A stretch of 64,000 nucleotides of DNA, from NCBI GenBank assembly GCA_013001295.1, contig JABDMW010000040.1:124001-188000 (forward strand), read 5' to 3'. The notes under the pieces are model-generated. The model did no database searches and was not told where the DNA came from. It was given only the letters and a program-made list of their open reading frames with translations. The DNA is from Hyphomonadaceae bacterium. GTDB taxonomy: Bacteria; Pseudomonadota; Alphaproteobacteria; Caulobacterales; Maricaulaceae. Positions 44,255 through 53,114 of this stretch are shown piece by piece. Position 1 is the stretch's first letter. Each line of letters begins with the position of its first letter. The position numbers and the translations under genes are program-made.

Positions 44255-45808
44255 TTAAAACCCGCCGCCGGTTTTGAAACCACCTCGGCGGGAGCCGCCG
44301 CCGCGCGATCTGGGTATGCGCACACGCGGTGCGCGTCGTGTCGGGGCTGATCTGCGGGATCGGCGAGATGAGCCACCGCCGCCGCGTCCCCACCCACCAA
44401 ATGGATCAGAACCTCCCCCGAATATACCGCCGGAATTCCGACCGGAACCACCGCCAAATATACCGCCGGAAGAGCGCGGCAAGCGCATGGCCTCACCCCA
44501 GTCTATGCCGCCAAAATCACCGTCTGAGCGGCGATGAACGGTGCGTTGTGCCCGCTCAATCTGGCGCCAGACATCATTGCCGGAAATCAGCCCGCTTATC
44601 ATTTGCCCCAATAGGGCCGCGATCAGATTGGACGTAAATGTCGAGGACGGTGCATCATAGCGCCGGCTTTTGAATTTGCGTCGGATTTGCTCCATTTCAG
44701 CTAGTGATCGTTGATATTTTTCAATCAGTACGCGGGAATCCTGTTGATCTTCTTCAAGCTCGCGGGCTTCACGTGAAAGTTCGATCAAATCACCAATGGC
44801 CCGGTCATCATCGCGGCTAATTGTCTGGGAGGCGAGTCGGCGTAAGGACGGCAGCTCCTGACGTTCCAATGTGTTGACCAAAAGCGCGATGGCTTCCCGG
44901 TACGGGGCACTGTCCCCGGCGCCCACTTGAGCTTGCTCGGTCCTGATGGCTTGATGTTCCGACTCGGCCTGTTCCAGTTTTTCATCAATGCCGTCGAGCT
45001 TGGCCTGGGCTTTCAAAGAGGCTGTCTTTTTGGCTGTGACACCGGCTTTCACCAAGGCCTTCTCTTCCGCCTCCTTCAATGTGATCCGCGCCTGTTCTTC
45101 CTTCTCTTCCAGATCCTCGACATGGCGTGCCAAACGCACCGGAATATCAGTCAGGCGTTTATAATTAAGCGCGGCGTCGCGGTATTTCCCGCGCCGGGCA
45201 ATCCATCCGTCCAGCATTTTTGTCAGGAACCAGCCTTTGGCTTCCCGTGTCCCAAATTTGCGTTTTTGCAAGTATTGGAAATACGGATCATTGCGATAGG
45301 CCGCTCCTTTTTCTTCCACATCTTCTTCGGCCAATGCCTGCTTGGCGTCGGCGCGTTCCGTCGTCGCTTCCGCGGTTTCCACGGCCGTCAACAAGGCGAT
45401 ATAGTCCGGATCCGCCACCAGTTTTTTCTGAGTCGCCTCAGCGGCTTTGTCATAGGCATCAACCGCCTTTTCCACCACGCTTTCCTGGGCGCGGCGCTCG
45501 GCTTCCAGCTTGGCGATTTTAGCCAGGCTGGCATCGGCTTTTTTGGCCAGGCGCGCTTCTTCCTTTTCATGGGCGTTCATGAGTTTGGCCGCTTGCCGGT
45601 CCACATAGCCAAGGTCGCCCCCTTCACCTTGATCGAGGAGTTCAAGACGGAGTTTGGCAATTTCACCGTAGGATGCCGCTTGTTTGCGGCTGACATCGGC
45701 AAGCGCCGCGGAGGCACGTTTGGGCAATTCAGATGCTTTGGCCAGTTGCGTGCGGGCCTTGGCGATCGCCTTGTCAATTTCGTGCAGTGTTTTACGTCCG
45801 CTCGCCAT
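44255..45808 (-). CDS. Coiled-coil protein with Gly/Arg/Ser-rich tail, third gene of an unknown operon
   Basis: ATG 45808 overlaps the upstream stop as TAATG and has GGAG upstream, giving 517 residues. Long heptad-rich helices occupy about residues 1-330 (runs of Ala/Lys/Glu). About residues 395-420 contain a short hydrophobic segment (SNLIAALLGQMISGLISG). The last 70 residues are an RGG-like tail (GGGSGRNSGGIFGGGSDPFGG...). No catalytic motif is visible. The tail could contact nucleic acid, polyanions or cell wall. It acts with the two preceding genes by operon logic only. Confidence 0.75.
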   Translation of the reverse strand: MASGRKTLHEIDKAIAKARTQLAKASELPKRASAALADVSRKQAASYGEIAKLRLELLDQGEGGDLGYVDRQAAKLMNAHEKEEARLAKKADASLAKIAKLEAERRAQESVVEKAVDAYDKAAEATQKKLVADPDYIALLTAVETAEATTERADAKQALAEEDVEEKGAAYRNDPYFQYLQKRKFGTREAKGWFLTKMLDGWIARRGKYRDAALNYKRLTDIPVRLARHVEDLEEKEEQARITLKEAEEKALVKAGVTAKKTASLKAQAKLDGIDEKLEQAESEHQAIRTEQAQVGAGDSAPYREAIALLVNTLERQELPSLRRLASQTISRDDDRAIGDLIELSREARELEEDQQDSRVLIEKYQRSLAEMEQIRRKFKSRRYDAPSSTFTSNLIAALLGQMISGLISGNDVWRQIERAQRTVHRRSDGDFGGIDWGEAMRLPRSSGGIFGGGSGRNSGGIFGGGSDPFGGWGRGGGGSSRRSRRSAPTRRAPRVRIPRSRGGGSRRGGFKTGGGF

Positions 45809-46737
45809 TACCACTCCAGGATGAGACCACCGGAGGTCTCGATATTGTATTCAGGGTTCAAAAAGCCACGCTTTTTTGCGCCGATCACCGCATTTTGGAT
45901 GATCTGGTCGTCCTTTTTGTCGGCAGCGACGCGGTTAAATACAGATTCGGGCACGCGTACCCCCCAGATCGTGGTGCGTTTTGCGGTTTGATCTTCTTCG
46001 CTGGTGATATTGACCGTCACGGGCTTGCCGCTGGCATCGAGCCCTTCGACGATCAGATAATAGTTTTTGATATCGGTGTTGTCTTCGCTGTACCGCCAGG
46101 CACCGCTCAACTCGTCCGGGCGCGAGACTATTCGCAAGGTATAGGCTTGATTGAGGTCCATGTTCAGCGTCGTTAGCGCTCGTTCAATGCGCTTGGCTTC
46201 ATCCACCTTCCCGGACTTGGCAGCTGCTAATCCGTCATTATAAAGCGCGTTGACGCGCTCCTGAATTTCAGCTGTTTTGGCAATGGAAATCGCGTCGTCG
46301 CGGGCGGTTTCTAACGAGCGCGGGATTTCGATTTTAAGCTGACGCTCCAATCGGTTAGCAGCTGCGTTTTTCGGGGCTTCAAACGCCGCATAATTGACGC
46401 CCCACGCCATGCCCAAAATACCAAAGAGTAAAATCAGCGGCTTGCCCCATTTGCCGCGATTGATGTAGGCCTTGGCGAAAAAACTGTCCTTCTGCGGTAC
46501 ATAGGCGAAACGGTGATCATCAAGGGCCTGCACCCCTTCGCGCAATATGGAGTCGGGCACTTCGATGCCCTGGGCTTTGTAGATTTCGCGCAAGCGTTCA
46601 ATCAGTTGTTGCTCACGATCCTCAACCGACAAGTCCCGCGCAAGCAGTTTGGTTTCGTGGCGGAGGGTATCCACCACGTCCATGGCCAGCATAACGTCGT
46701 CGAGTTTATGCGGTTCCTGTTTTTGCGCGTCCGCCAA
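45808..46737 (-). CDS. Single-pass membrane protein (DUF6384-like), second gene of an unknown operon
   Basis: This 309-residue protein probably starts at TTG 46737, 10 bases after the upstream stop; there is no ATG before residue 16. The N-terminus LDDVMLAMDVVDTLRHE resembles what I recall as DUF6384. Residues about 99-117 form one membrane helix (PLILLFGILGMAWGVNYAA). A helical stretch follows and then a beta-rich C-terminal domain (YYLIVEGLDASGKPVTVNI; TIWGVRVPESVF) facing the opposite side. It overlaps the next gene by TAATG. The function is unknown. Confidence 0.75.
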   Translation of the reverse strand: MADAQKQEPHKLDDVMLAMDVVDTLRHETKLLARDLSVEDREQQLIERLREIYKAQGIEVPDSILREGVQALDDHRFAYVPQKDSFFAKAYINRGKWGKPLILLFGILGMAWGVNYAAFEAPKNAAANRLERQLKIEIPRSLETARDDAISIAKTAEIQERVNALYNDGLAAAKSGKVDEAKRIERALTTLNMDLNQAYTLRIVSRPDELSGAWRYSEDNTDIKNYYLIVEGLDASGKPVTVNITSEEDQTAKRTTIWGVRVPESVFNRVAADKKDDQIIQNAVIGAKKRGFLNPEYNIETSGGLILEW

Positions 46738-46747
46738 AGGTATGGGC

Positions 46748-47923
46748 CTAGGTTAAGTTCAACGTATTGGTCGCGCCCATTTCTGCCAATCGTGCCATAC
46801 GGCGCTTGCCGTCTTCAACCGCAACACGGATTTCCTTCGAATTCTCGGTTGCCATCGTCCGCATCTCGGCGATGATTTCAAGCGAGCGCTCCTGATAGGA
46901 AACGACACTATCGAGGAGTTTTTTCACAGCAGCGGCAGAAACTGTCGGGCCATATCCGGCTTTGACGGCTGCTTCCTGAACCTGGTCGCCGACTTCAGAC
47001 AGGGTTTCGAGGCTGTCCTCGACACCTTTCTTCATGGCGTTCAGCGTTTCTGTGCTTTCGTGCAAGCCATGCATGCCGGTCAGCGCGGCGGTTAAAGCCG
47101 TCAACACGACCTCATTGGTGCCGAAGAAACTGATACTTTGCGCATAGACGCGCTCTTTGGCGCTGGTCATCTGCACGAGACGCGCCATCACGACTTCGGA
47201 TGTATTATATCCGATAGTCAGATTATCCGAGAGATCTTTGGCGATTTGATATTTCTTGTCCATGGTCTGCAAGGCCCGCAGACTTTCATCCCGGCGGAGT
47301 TCCAACTGCGCCCGTGCCGCAGCATCATCGCCGGAGAAAGCTTCGACATCTGCAATGCGTGCGTTCACATCATCTTTGGCTTCGGTCAATTTTCCTTCTG
47401 CTTTATCGAGAACTTTTAATGCCAGGACTTCGGAGTTTTTCATGGCCCCGCGGAAATCCATATAAGCGTCCAAAATCAATTGCTCGCGTTCGATCTGGTT
47501 TTTGGTTTCTTCCGCCACATCCAAATACAGTCTTTTGATCTTGCCAAACCGGCTTTCGATCGTTCCGCGCCGCATTTTCATCCAGGCTCTGGAGATTTTC
47601 TCGACGGTGGAAACTTTCCCGTCTGCATATTGGTCGACGAGGTTTTTGGCGTCATCGCGGATGGAGTTAAATGCGGTTGTAATCCCTTCATAGCGTTCGG
47701 CAACGCGGATGCCGCTGACTTGCTCACGCACGACTTCGTTAAAATAGGATGCCTGATCCAGAGTTCGGGCGATCGCCGTGACTTTGTCCTCATCAAGATC
47801 TGAAATCTGGTCGAGCAGCGTAATAACAGGAACCGGATCCGAGTCGCCGCCTAAAAGCCCCAACTCGCGTAATTTACCAAGTGCGCTGTCCAAATATTGC
47901 AATGTACTGAGGTTTTTAGCCAT
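46748..47923 (-). CDS. Helical cytoplasmic protein, first gene of an unknown operon
   Basis: The protein has 391 residues with a GGGAGAA ribosome site. It is almost entirely helical, with coiled-coil stretches at about 120-220 and 290-390. No membrane segment, Walker motif or catalytic signature is visible. The fold impression recalls TelA-type toxic-anion-resistance proteins and proteins loosely labelled cell surface protein, but no signal peptide supports surface location. It opens an operon with the DUF6384-like and coiled-coil genes. The likely role is scaffold or envelope stress function; this is inference. Confidence 0.72.
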   Translation of the reverse strand: MAKNLSTLQYLDSALGKLRELGLLGGDSDPVPVITLLDQISDLDEDKVTAIARTLDQASYFNEVVREQVSGIRVAERYEGITTAFNSIRDDAKNLVDQYADGKVSTVEKISRAWMKMRRGTIESRFGKIKRLYLDVAEETKNQIEREQLILDAYMDFRGAMKNSEVLALKVLDKAEGKLTEAKDDVNARIADVEAFSGDDAAARAQLELRRDESLRALQTMDKKYQIAKDLSDNLTIGYNTSEVVMARLVQMTSAKERVYAQSISFFGTNEVVLTALTAALTGMHGLHESTETLNAMKKGVEDSLETLSEVGDQVQEAAVKAGYGPTVSAAAVKKLLDSVVSYQERSLEIIAEMRTMATENSKEIRVAVEDGKRRMARLAEMGATNTLNLT

Positions 47924-48051
47924 AATTTGTTCTCCCGTTCACCAAAGATCCTACTTTATTGCCATCAACCGTCCATGACAAATAGTTTCCCATAGAATTT
48001 CGCGCACAGAAACAGTATGCACACAGGCATGAGCAGCTGGGTTTACAAATA

Positions 48052-48678
48052 ATGGCGAGAAAAAATAGAGCGGAAAATCATGTTCCAGAGAACGCCCCGC
48101 GTTTTGGTAATGCTTTCACGCGCTGGATCGGCCGGTGTATTCTCTGGTGCATGGGGTTTACGATCGAGGGAAAGTATCCGAACGAGAAAAAACTCGTTAT
48201 GGCCGGTGCGCCACATACCTCAAATTGGGATTTACTCCTGGCGATCGGCACAATTCTGGCCATGGGTGTAAGGATTAATTTCATGATGAAGAAAGAAGCC
48301 TTCGACAACCCATTGGGAGGGATGTTTAAATGGCTTGGCGGCATTCCGATTGACCGATCAAATCCCAAGCGCAGTGTCGTTGAAACACTGCATGCGTTCA
48401 AAACCCGCGACAAGATTTGGGTTGCCATCCTGCCGGAGGGCACGCGCAAGCCGGTCAAATCCTGGAAGGCTGGCTTTATTCGGATCGCCCGCACGGCAGG
48501 GGTCCCGATTCTGATTAAAGGCTTGGATGGACGAAAAAAAATTCTCTATCTCGATAAAGTGGTTGAGCCGGCTCACAACACGAAGACCAAAACCTCCGGC
48601 AGCGCAATCGCACAGGCCGAAGAACTCCGATTGTACTGCAAAGAAAAGTTCACAGGGATCAATCCCAAAAACGACTAG
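48052..48678 (+). CDS. PlsC-like 1-acylglycerol-3-phosphate acyltransferase family protein
   Basis: This 208-residue protein has the acyltransferase motif HTSNWD (HX4D type) and the block PEGTRKPVKSWKAGFIRIA with the glycerophosphate-binding GTR. FKWLGGIPIDRSNPKR is the third conserved block. The protein is short, lacks a long membrane anchor, and resembles the subgroup that acylates varied lipids. It acts at the inner leaflet of the cytoplasmic membrane. The ribosome site is poor. It is followed by ruvX 74 bases downstream. Confidence 0.85.
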   Translation: MARKNRAENHVPENAPRFGNAFTRWIGRCILWCMGFTIEGKYPNEKKLVMAGAPHTSNWDLLLAIGTILAMGVRINFMMKKEAFDNPLGGMFKWLGGIPIDRSNPKRSVVETLHAFKTRDKIWVAILPEGTRKPVKSWKAGFIRIARTAGVPILIKGLDGRKKILYLDKVVEPAHNTKTKTSGSAIAQAEELRLYCKEKFTGINPKND

Positions 48679-48752
48679 CCCCAACGCGAAGAACACCTGG
48701 ACACTGTGGTTTACGACTGGTGTTTTAGACAATTCTCCTTAAATAGGGGGTC

Positions 48753-49205
48753 ATGAGCATTATCACCCTAAAGGAGTTGGCCAAAACCAAGGGCCCGTTA
48801 TTGGGCATCGACCCGGGCAGCAAGACTTTTGGAATCGCCGTAAGCGATCTTACTCGCCTGATTGCCAGCCCAATCGAAACCATAAAACGCAAAAAATTCA
48901 CCAAGGATGCACAACAGATTTTTGCTCATTTCGATGACAAAGAGTGTAGCGCCATTGTCATCGGCTATCCGGTCAATATGGACGGCTCGGAAGGGCCGCG
49001 TACCCAGTCCGTCAAAGACTTCGCCACCAATTTGTTAGGGGTGCGCGATATCCCGATCGTTTTCTGGGACGAACGCCTGTCGACGGCTGCGGTCACGCGC
49101 ACGCTGCTGACGGCCGATACGAGCCGGGCAAAACGGGCCGAGAGCGTCGATAAGCTGGCCGCCACTTATCTATTGCAGGGATTGCTGGATCGGTTAAGAA
49201 CCTAG
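48753..49205 (+). CDS. ruvX: Putative pre-16S rRNA nuclease / Holliday junction resolvase-like RuvX
   Basis: The protein has 150 residues. LLGIDPGSKTFGIAVSD is the RNase H-like first strand with the catalytic Asp. VIGYPVNMDGSEGPRTQSV and VFWDERLSTAAVTR hold the remaining motifs, and the C-terminal Asp of RAESVDKLAATYLLQGLLD completes the site. YqgF/RuvX processes the 5' end of 16S rRNA in E. coli; the recombination role is older and less sure. GGGG precedes the ATG. The 3' end overlaps the convergent lipoprotein gene by 4 bases. Confidence 0.93.
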   Translation: MSIITLKELAKTKGPLLGIDPGSKTFGIAVSDLTRLIASPIETIKRKKFTKDAQQIFAHFDDKECSAIVIGYPVNMDGSEGPRTQSVKDFATNLLGVRDIPIVFWDERLSTAAVTRTLLTADTSRAKRAESVDKLAATYLLQGLLDRLRT

Positions 49206-49792
49206 CGCCGCGTCGCCTTAATTCTATAGACATCGGTCCAGGAGCCATTACTGGAAAGATCCATTTGCATGGTCCAACCCCACCCTTCATCGGTGGGTGG
49301 CCAGAAAATGATCCGGCGCGGCGGATTTTGCACAGGCGACAGGATGTTCATCAAAATTTCGCCGCCCTCTTGCTGTTTGGCATTGATGTTCATGGTGCCG
49401 GGCGCGCCGGTCGCCGTCCAGACAATGTCCCAGCTCTCGGTTTCGGGATTATAAATCCGCAAATTGGTGCCTTTGCCACCGCCATTGGGCATCCAGAAAT
49501 CCTGTACCGCAATGCCGTCCCCGACACAGGTAAAATTCCACCGCGCGCCCTTTCCTTCTTCCCAGGTTTTACCGTCTGTTTTTGACAATGTTTCATCTTT
49601 GATATTCCAATCGCCGACATAACGACCAAACTGGGTCATAGGCCCGTCCATACATCCTTTGCTCTCATCCATGAGAACGGACGAAAGTGCCGCGTCTGAT
49701 TTCTCGAGTGTATTTTTTGTTTGAGAATTTGTATCGGCGGGAGCGCAAGCCGAAAAACCGCACAGTGCCAGAATGGGGATAAATTTTTTCAT
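49202..49792 (-). CDS. Lipoprotein with DUF1579-like beta domain
   Basis: ATG 49792 gives 196 residues; TTG 49798 would add two. The signal ends in a lipobox GFSAC with Cys about 16. The mature domain is beta-rich with Trp/Gly repeats (FGRYVGDWNIKDE, NLRIYNPETESWDIVWTATG, IIFWPPTDEGWGWTMQMDL), the lipocalin-like pattern I associate with DUF1579. It may bind a small hydrophobic molecule. It is convergent with ruvX and stands alone. Confidence 0.68.
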   Translation of the reverse strand: MKKFIPILALCGFSACAPADTNSQTKNTLEKSDAALSSVLMDESKGCMDGPMTQFGRYVGDWNIKDETLSKTDGKTWEEGKGARWNFTCVGDGIAVQDFWMPNGGGKGTNLRIYNPETESWDIVWTATGAPGTMNINAKQQEGGEILMNILSPVQNPPRRIIFWPPTDEGWGWTMQMDLSSNGSWTDVYRIKATRR

Positions 49793-50421
49793 TCTCAACG
49801 CTTACAGGTTTATGACGCGGGTCTCAACCACTCATCAAATCGGCGATTTTCGTGGCATCCTCTTTCGTGAGGTCCTCAAGATTTCCCATCGCCACAACCG
49901 CTCGGCCAATTGCGGCCCGCTACATAAGGACAGAACGATATTCAAAATCGTCCCCAGCAACCCCATTCCCGCAACTGGGTTTCTTCAAACGCGTATCGCT
50001 GTGCATCGATCTTTTCAACGCTTCGTACAATATGCTTTGACTCCCGTTACCCATATACTTATGATTGTATTGCTGTTGAAATGCAGTAAGGTTGATGTGG
50101 GGCAACTAAGGTTGAGACCAGAGAGCACATTTAACCGCATATGAAAGGGGCGATTTCATCCGAGGATGAGATATTGAGAGCGTACGCCAGTCTTTTCTTA
50201 TGTTTGTCGCTTTCTGGTCCCACCGATCACATATCCCGCAATTGAGCCGAAATTCATATTTTATTCGGGTTTGGTCTCAATATTATTGAAAATTAACGAT
50301 CTTTTGTCCCCATAACCACCCGTTCGGGTGATTGTTCTAGCTAGGGATATCTATATCTTACCAATTGTACAAAACATGTGGTTTGAGGTCATTCTATCGC
50401 ATGGGGCGTACCGGGGCTAAA

Positions 50422-50455
50422 TTTTGCCGATGTAGGTGGGACTACATCGGCAAAA
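50422..50455. terminator. Long perfect hairpin upstream of the copper operon
   Basis: A 14-bp perfect stem pairs TTTTGCCGATGTAG (50422-50435) with CTACATCGGCAAAA (50442-50455) around GTGGGA, and ATTTTTCT follows. It resembles an intrinsic terminator, yet no plus-strand gene ends close upstream. It might shield the operon from upstream transcripts or serve as an operator. Confidence 0.6.
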
Positions 50456-50506
50456 ATTTTTCTATATCTTGAAAATCACAAAATAGTGTTTCAATGCCTA
50501 TGGCTA

Positions 50507-50535
50507 TTGACGTCACGCGCATTGGAAAATAGCAT
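50507..50535 (+). promoter_or_regulatory. Candidate promoter of the copper operon
   Basis: TTGACG (50507-50512) and TAGCAT (50530-50535) are separated by 17 bases, matching a housekeeping promoter. The ATG at 50545 would be only about 2-5 bases from the predicted start site, so the first gene may be nearly leaderless. No regulator gene is in the window, so copper induction cannot be shown here. Confidence 0.4.
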
Positions 50536-50544
50536 TCCCATTTC

Positions 50545-50967
50545 ATGCGCGGATATCTAAAAATACTTAATGTTGGATTGTTTTCAGCCCTCTTTTTTAC
50601 AGTGCTATCATTATGTGCCTGTATGAGCTCGTATCAATCCGATCATATCAAAACCGCAGCAAGTGAAATGAAAATGGGCGAAGTGGCGCATCATGATCAT
50701 GGAGCGCAAGTGGAGAAGCAAAACAACAATGACCATCCTTGCGCTCATTGCGAACAAGGCATTGAATCGGCTATCCAATCCACAATTATCGTTGCGATTT
50801 TTGCTCCAACCCACGACGTTGAGATTTTAAAATTTCAAGCTCGGAAGCATATTGCAGGGATAACGTTCACGCCACCGCCTGAAACCACGGAACGACACCG
50901 TTGGCTGGACCCACCGCCGCCTAAAATAACAACACCTATTACTTTGAAAAACCGTCTCCTGACTTGA
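50545..50967 (+). CDS. His/Cys-rich lipoprotein-like protein of the copper operon
   Basis: This 140-residue protein has an N-terminal signal segment ending in LCAC (lipobox-like, Cys near residue 26). The mature part carries potential copper ligands: MKMGEVAHHDHGAQ and DHPCAHCEQ (CxxC flanked by His). The C-terminus is Pro-rich (FTPPPETTE, DPPPPK). It precedes copA by 63 bases on the same strand. Small proteins of this kind, often DUF2946-like, sit in cop operons; I infer a periplasmic metal-binding role. It may be nearly leaderless. Confidence 0.65.
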   Translation: MRGYLKILNVGLFSALFFTVLSLCACMSSYQSDHIKTAASEMKMGEVAHHDHGAQVEKQNNNDHPCAHCEQGIESAIQSTIIVAIFAPTHDVEILKFQARKHIAGITFTPPPETTERHRWLDPPPPKITTPITLKNRLLT

Positions 50968-51030
50968 TACGTCGATGCGCATGAAATCCATGCGTCTCAC
51001 TTTCCCGTATCCAGTTCATAGGAGTTTATT

Positions 51031-53112
51031 GTGTTTCATCGTCGTCATTTTTTAAAATCATCCATTGGTGCAGGCGCCCTCGTCGGTCTTGCCAGCAATT
51101 TGCCTGCCTGGGCCATGCCCAGCCATCGGGGCAATATGGGTATTCCATCGCTGCACGGAACCAAATTCGATTTGAATATCGACCGCTTTCCCGTGTCCGT
51201 AAACGGGCGTACAGGAAACGCGATAGGCGTCAATGGCACGATGCCGGCCCCACTTATCAGGTTCCAGGAAGGCGACGATATCGAGATCAATGTCACCAAC
51301 AATTTGAAGGTGGATACATCGATTCACTGGCATGGATTATTGGTCCCTTTTTACATGGATGGCGTGCCGGGGGTCAGTTTCCCAGGGATACCGTCTGGAG
51401 AAACATTTCAATATAAATTTTCAGTGCCGCAGAATGGCACCTATTGGTATCACTCCCATTCGGGTCTGCAGGAACAAGCGGGGCATTACGGCCCCCTTAT
51501 CATCGACCCCAAAGGCACCGACCCCGTTAAATATGACCGTGAATATGTCATGGTTATTTCTGACTGGAGTTTTTTGGACCCCAATCACATATTCGCCAAG
51601 CTCAAAAAGATGGGCGAATCCTTTAACTACGCTCAGCTTACCTTTGCGGAAAAGCGACGCAAAAAATTGCATCCGATGTGGGATCAAATGCGTATGTCGC
51701 CGCGCGATATCGCCGATGTCACCGGCGCCACCTATACCTATCTGATCAATGGTCACGGCACCGAGGATAATTGGAACGCGATTTTCGTTCCAGGAGAACG
51801 CGTTCGGCTGCGCATCGTCAATGCATCTGCGATGAGTATCTTCAATATCCGCATACCCGGCCTGCCCATGACAATCGTTCAGTCTGACGGGCTGAATGTT
51901 CAGCCTCTCGAAATAGATGAGTTCCAAATGGGAGTCGCCGAAACCTACGACGTGATCGTCGAACCCAACGACAATCGCGCCTATGCTTTTGTCGCTGAGT
52001 CCATCGACCGTTCCGGCCAGGTCGTTGCTACATTGGCCCCCACCAAAGACGCTCGCGCCACCGCGCCGGCGCTGCGCGAAGTCCCGACACTAAAAATGAT
52101 CGATATGGGTATGTCCGAGCACGACATGGGACATGAAATGGAAGGCGGGCACGGCATGTCTTCTCCAACACACACAATGCCCGATGGCACAGTGATGAGC
52201 GGTGCAAGTCACGACGGTCATGACATGAGCAGTGATAAAATGTCAGGACCAACACACACAATGCCCGATGGCACAGTGATGAGCGGTGCAAGCCACGCCG
52301 GTCATGACATGAACATGATGGATCATAGCCAGCATGACATGTCGCCAAAACCCGAACCCGCGAGCATGGATCATTCCATGCACGATATGTCAGATGCAGA
52401 TGCGCCGATGGTCGAACGTGGACCAGGTGTCGCAAACATCGCTATGAACCCGGTCAGCAGATTGCACGAACCGGGCATCGGGCTCGAGAACGTGCCCCAC
52501 CGCACTTTGAATTATGCCGATCTCAGGAGCCTGGAGCCTAATCCCGATACGCGTGCGCCCGAGCGGGAAATTGAGCTGCATTTGACCAGCAATATGGAAC
52601 GCTATATGTGGTCCTTTAACGGCGTGAAATTTAATCATGTCAAAGAATCGATCAAACTTTACGAAGGCGAACGGATTCGCTTCGTCCTGATCAATGACAC
52701 GATGATGCCACACCCTATTCACTTACACGGCATGTTTTTTGATCTGGTCAATGGCGGCGGCACTCACAAGCCGCGCAAACATACCGTCATTGTTAAACCC
52801 GGTGAAAAACTGGCCTATGACGTGACCGCCGATGCGGTCGGTGACTGGGCGTTCCACTGTCACCTGCTTTATCATATGCATGCCGGTATGATGCAGGTCG
52901 TCTCCGTGATGCCGTCAAGTGAAATAAAGCCATCGCATATGGATCATCAACAGATGGATCATAGCGAAATGGGGCACGGGTCGATGAAACATGACCAAAT
53001 GGATCACGGCAAGATGGATCATGAAATGCCCCTGGAACAGAAGCCAAAACCGGATCACTCCAATATGGATCACTCCAATATGGACCATTCAAAAATGGGA
53101 CATGGGGGTTAG
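51031..53112 (+). CDS. copA: Copper resistance multicopper oxidase CopA
   Basis: The protein has 693 residues from GTG 51031 with AGGAG upstream. A Tat signal (RRHFLKS) directs folded export. Copper ligands appear as IHWHG and WYHSHSG in domain 1 and HPIHLHG plus WAFHCHLLYHMHAGM at the C-terminus, so the type 1 and trinuclear sites look complete. Residues about 360-457 hold a Met/His-rich insert with two 28-residue near-identical repeats, and residues 636-693 form a second MDH/MGH-rich tail. It oxidises Cu(I) and stores copper in the periplasm. copB follows after 2 bases. Confidence 0.94.
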   Translation: MFHRRHFLKSSIGAGALVGLASNLPAWAMPSHRGNMGIPSLHGTKFDLNIDRFPVSVNGRTGNAIGVNGTMPAPLIRFQEGDDIEINVTNNLKVDTSIHWHGLLVPFYMDGVPGVSFPGIPSGETFQYKFSVPQNGTYWYHSHSGLQEQAGHYGPLIIDPKGTDPVKYDREYVMVISDWSFLDPNHIFAKLKKMGESFNYAQLTFAEKRRKKLHPMWDQMRMSPRDIADVTGATYTYLINGHGTEDNWNAIFVPGERVRLRIVNASAMSIFNIRIPGLPMTIVQSDGLNVQPLEIDEFQMGVAETYDVIVEPNDNRAYAFVAESIDRSGQVVATLAPTKDARATAPALREVPTLKMIDMGMSEHDMGHEMEGGHGMSSPTHTMPDGTVMSGASHDGHDMSSDKMSGPTHTMPDGTVMSGASHAGHDMNMMDHSQHDMSPKPEPASMDHSMHDMSDADAPMVERGPGVANIAMNPVSRLHEPGIGLENVPHRTLNYADLRSLEPNPDTRAPEREIELHLTSNMERYMWSFNGVKFNHVKESIKLYEGERIRFVLINDTMMPHPIHLHGMFFDLVNGGGTHKPRKHTVIVKPGEKLAYDVTADAVGDWAFHCHLLYHMHAGMMQVVSVMPSSEIKPSHMDHQQMDHSEMGHGSMKHDQMDHGKMDHEMPLEQKPKPDHSNMDHSNMDHSKMGHGG
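52165..52314 (+). repeat. 84-bp-period tandem repeat inside copA
   Basis: Two copies begin at 52165 and 52249. The first 44 bases of each are identical, and the rest differ at a few positions. They encode the repeated PTHTMPDGTVMSGASH block. The DNA-level identity indicates a recent duplication of a metal-binding module. Confidence 0.85.
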
Positions 53113-53114
53113 TT

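Larger units (their letters stand above)
49793..50544. other. 750-bp gene-poor region upstream of the copper operon
   Basis: The minus strand between about 50105 and 49830 shows a reading interrupted by a single TAG (49920-49922) that ends in a helix-like LEDLTKEDATKIADLMSG. It may be a dead remnant of a gene, but the upstream part looks random. From 50200 the DNA is AT-rich and holds a strong hairpin and a promoter described separately. Confidence 0.4.

Noticed and set aside
44927-45991. 354-codon plus-strand frame antisense to the coiled-coil operon
   Set aside because: It is rich in Phe, Gly and Arg in a way expected from antisense reading of Lys/Glu-rich helices. The minus-strand genes have start signals and overlaps that make them real.
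49830-50105. Minus-strand reading interrupted by a TAG that ends in LEDLTKEDATKIADLMSG
   Set aside because: Only the last 30 residues look coding. The rest is of random composition and the start codon is weak, so I did not call a pseudogene.
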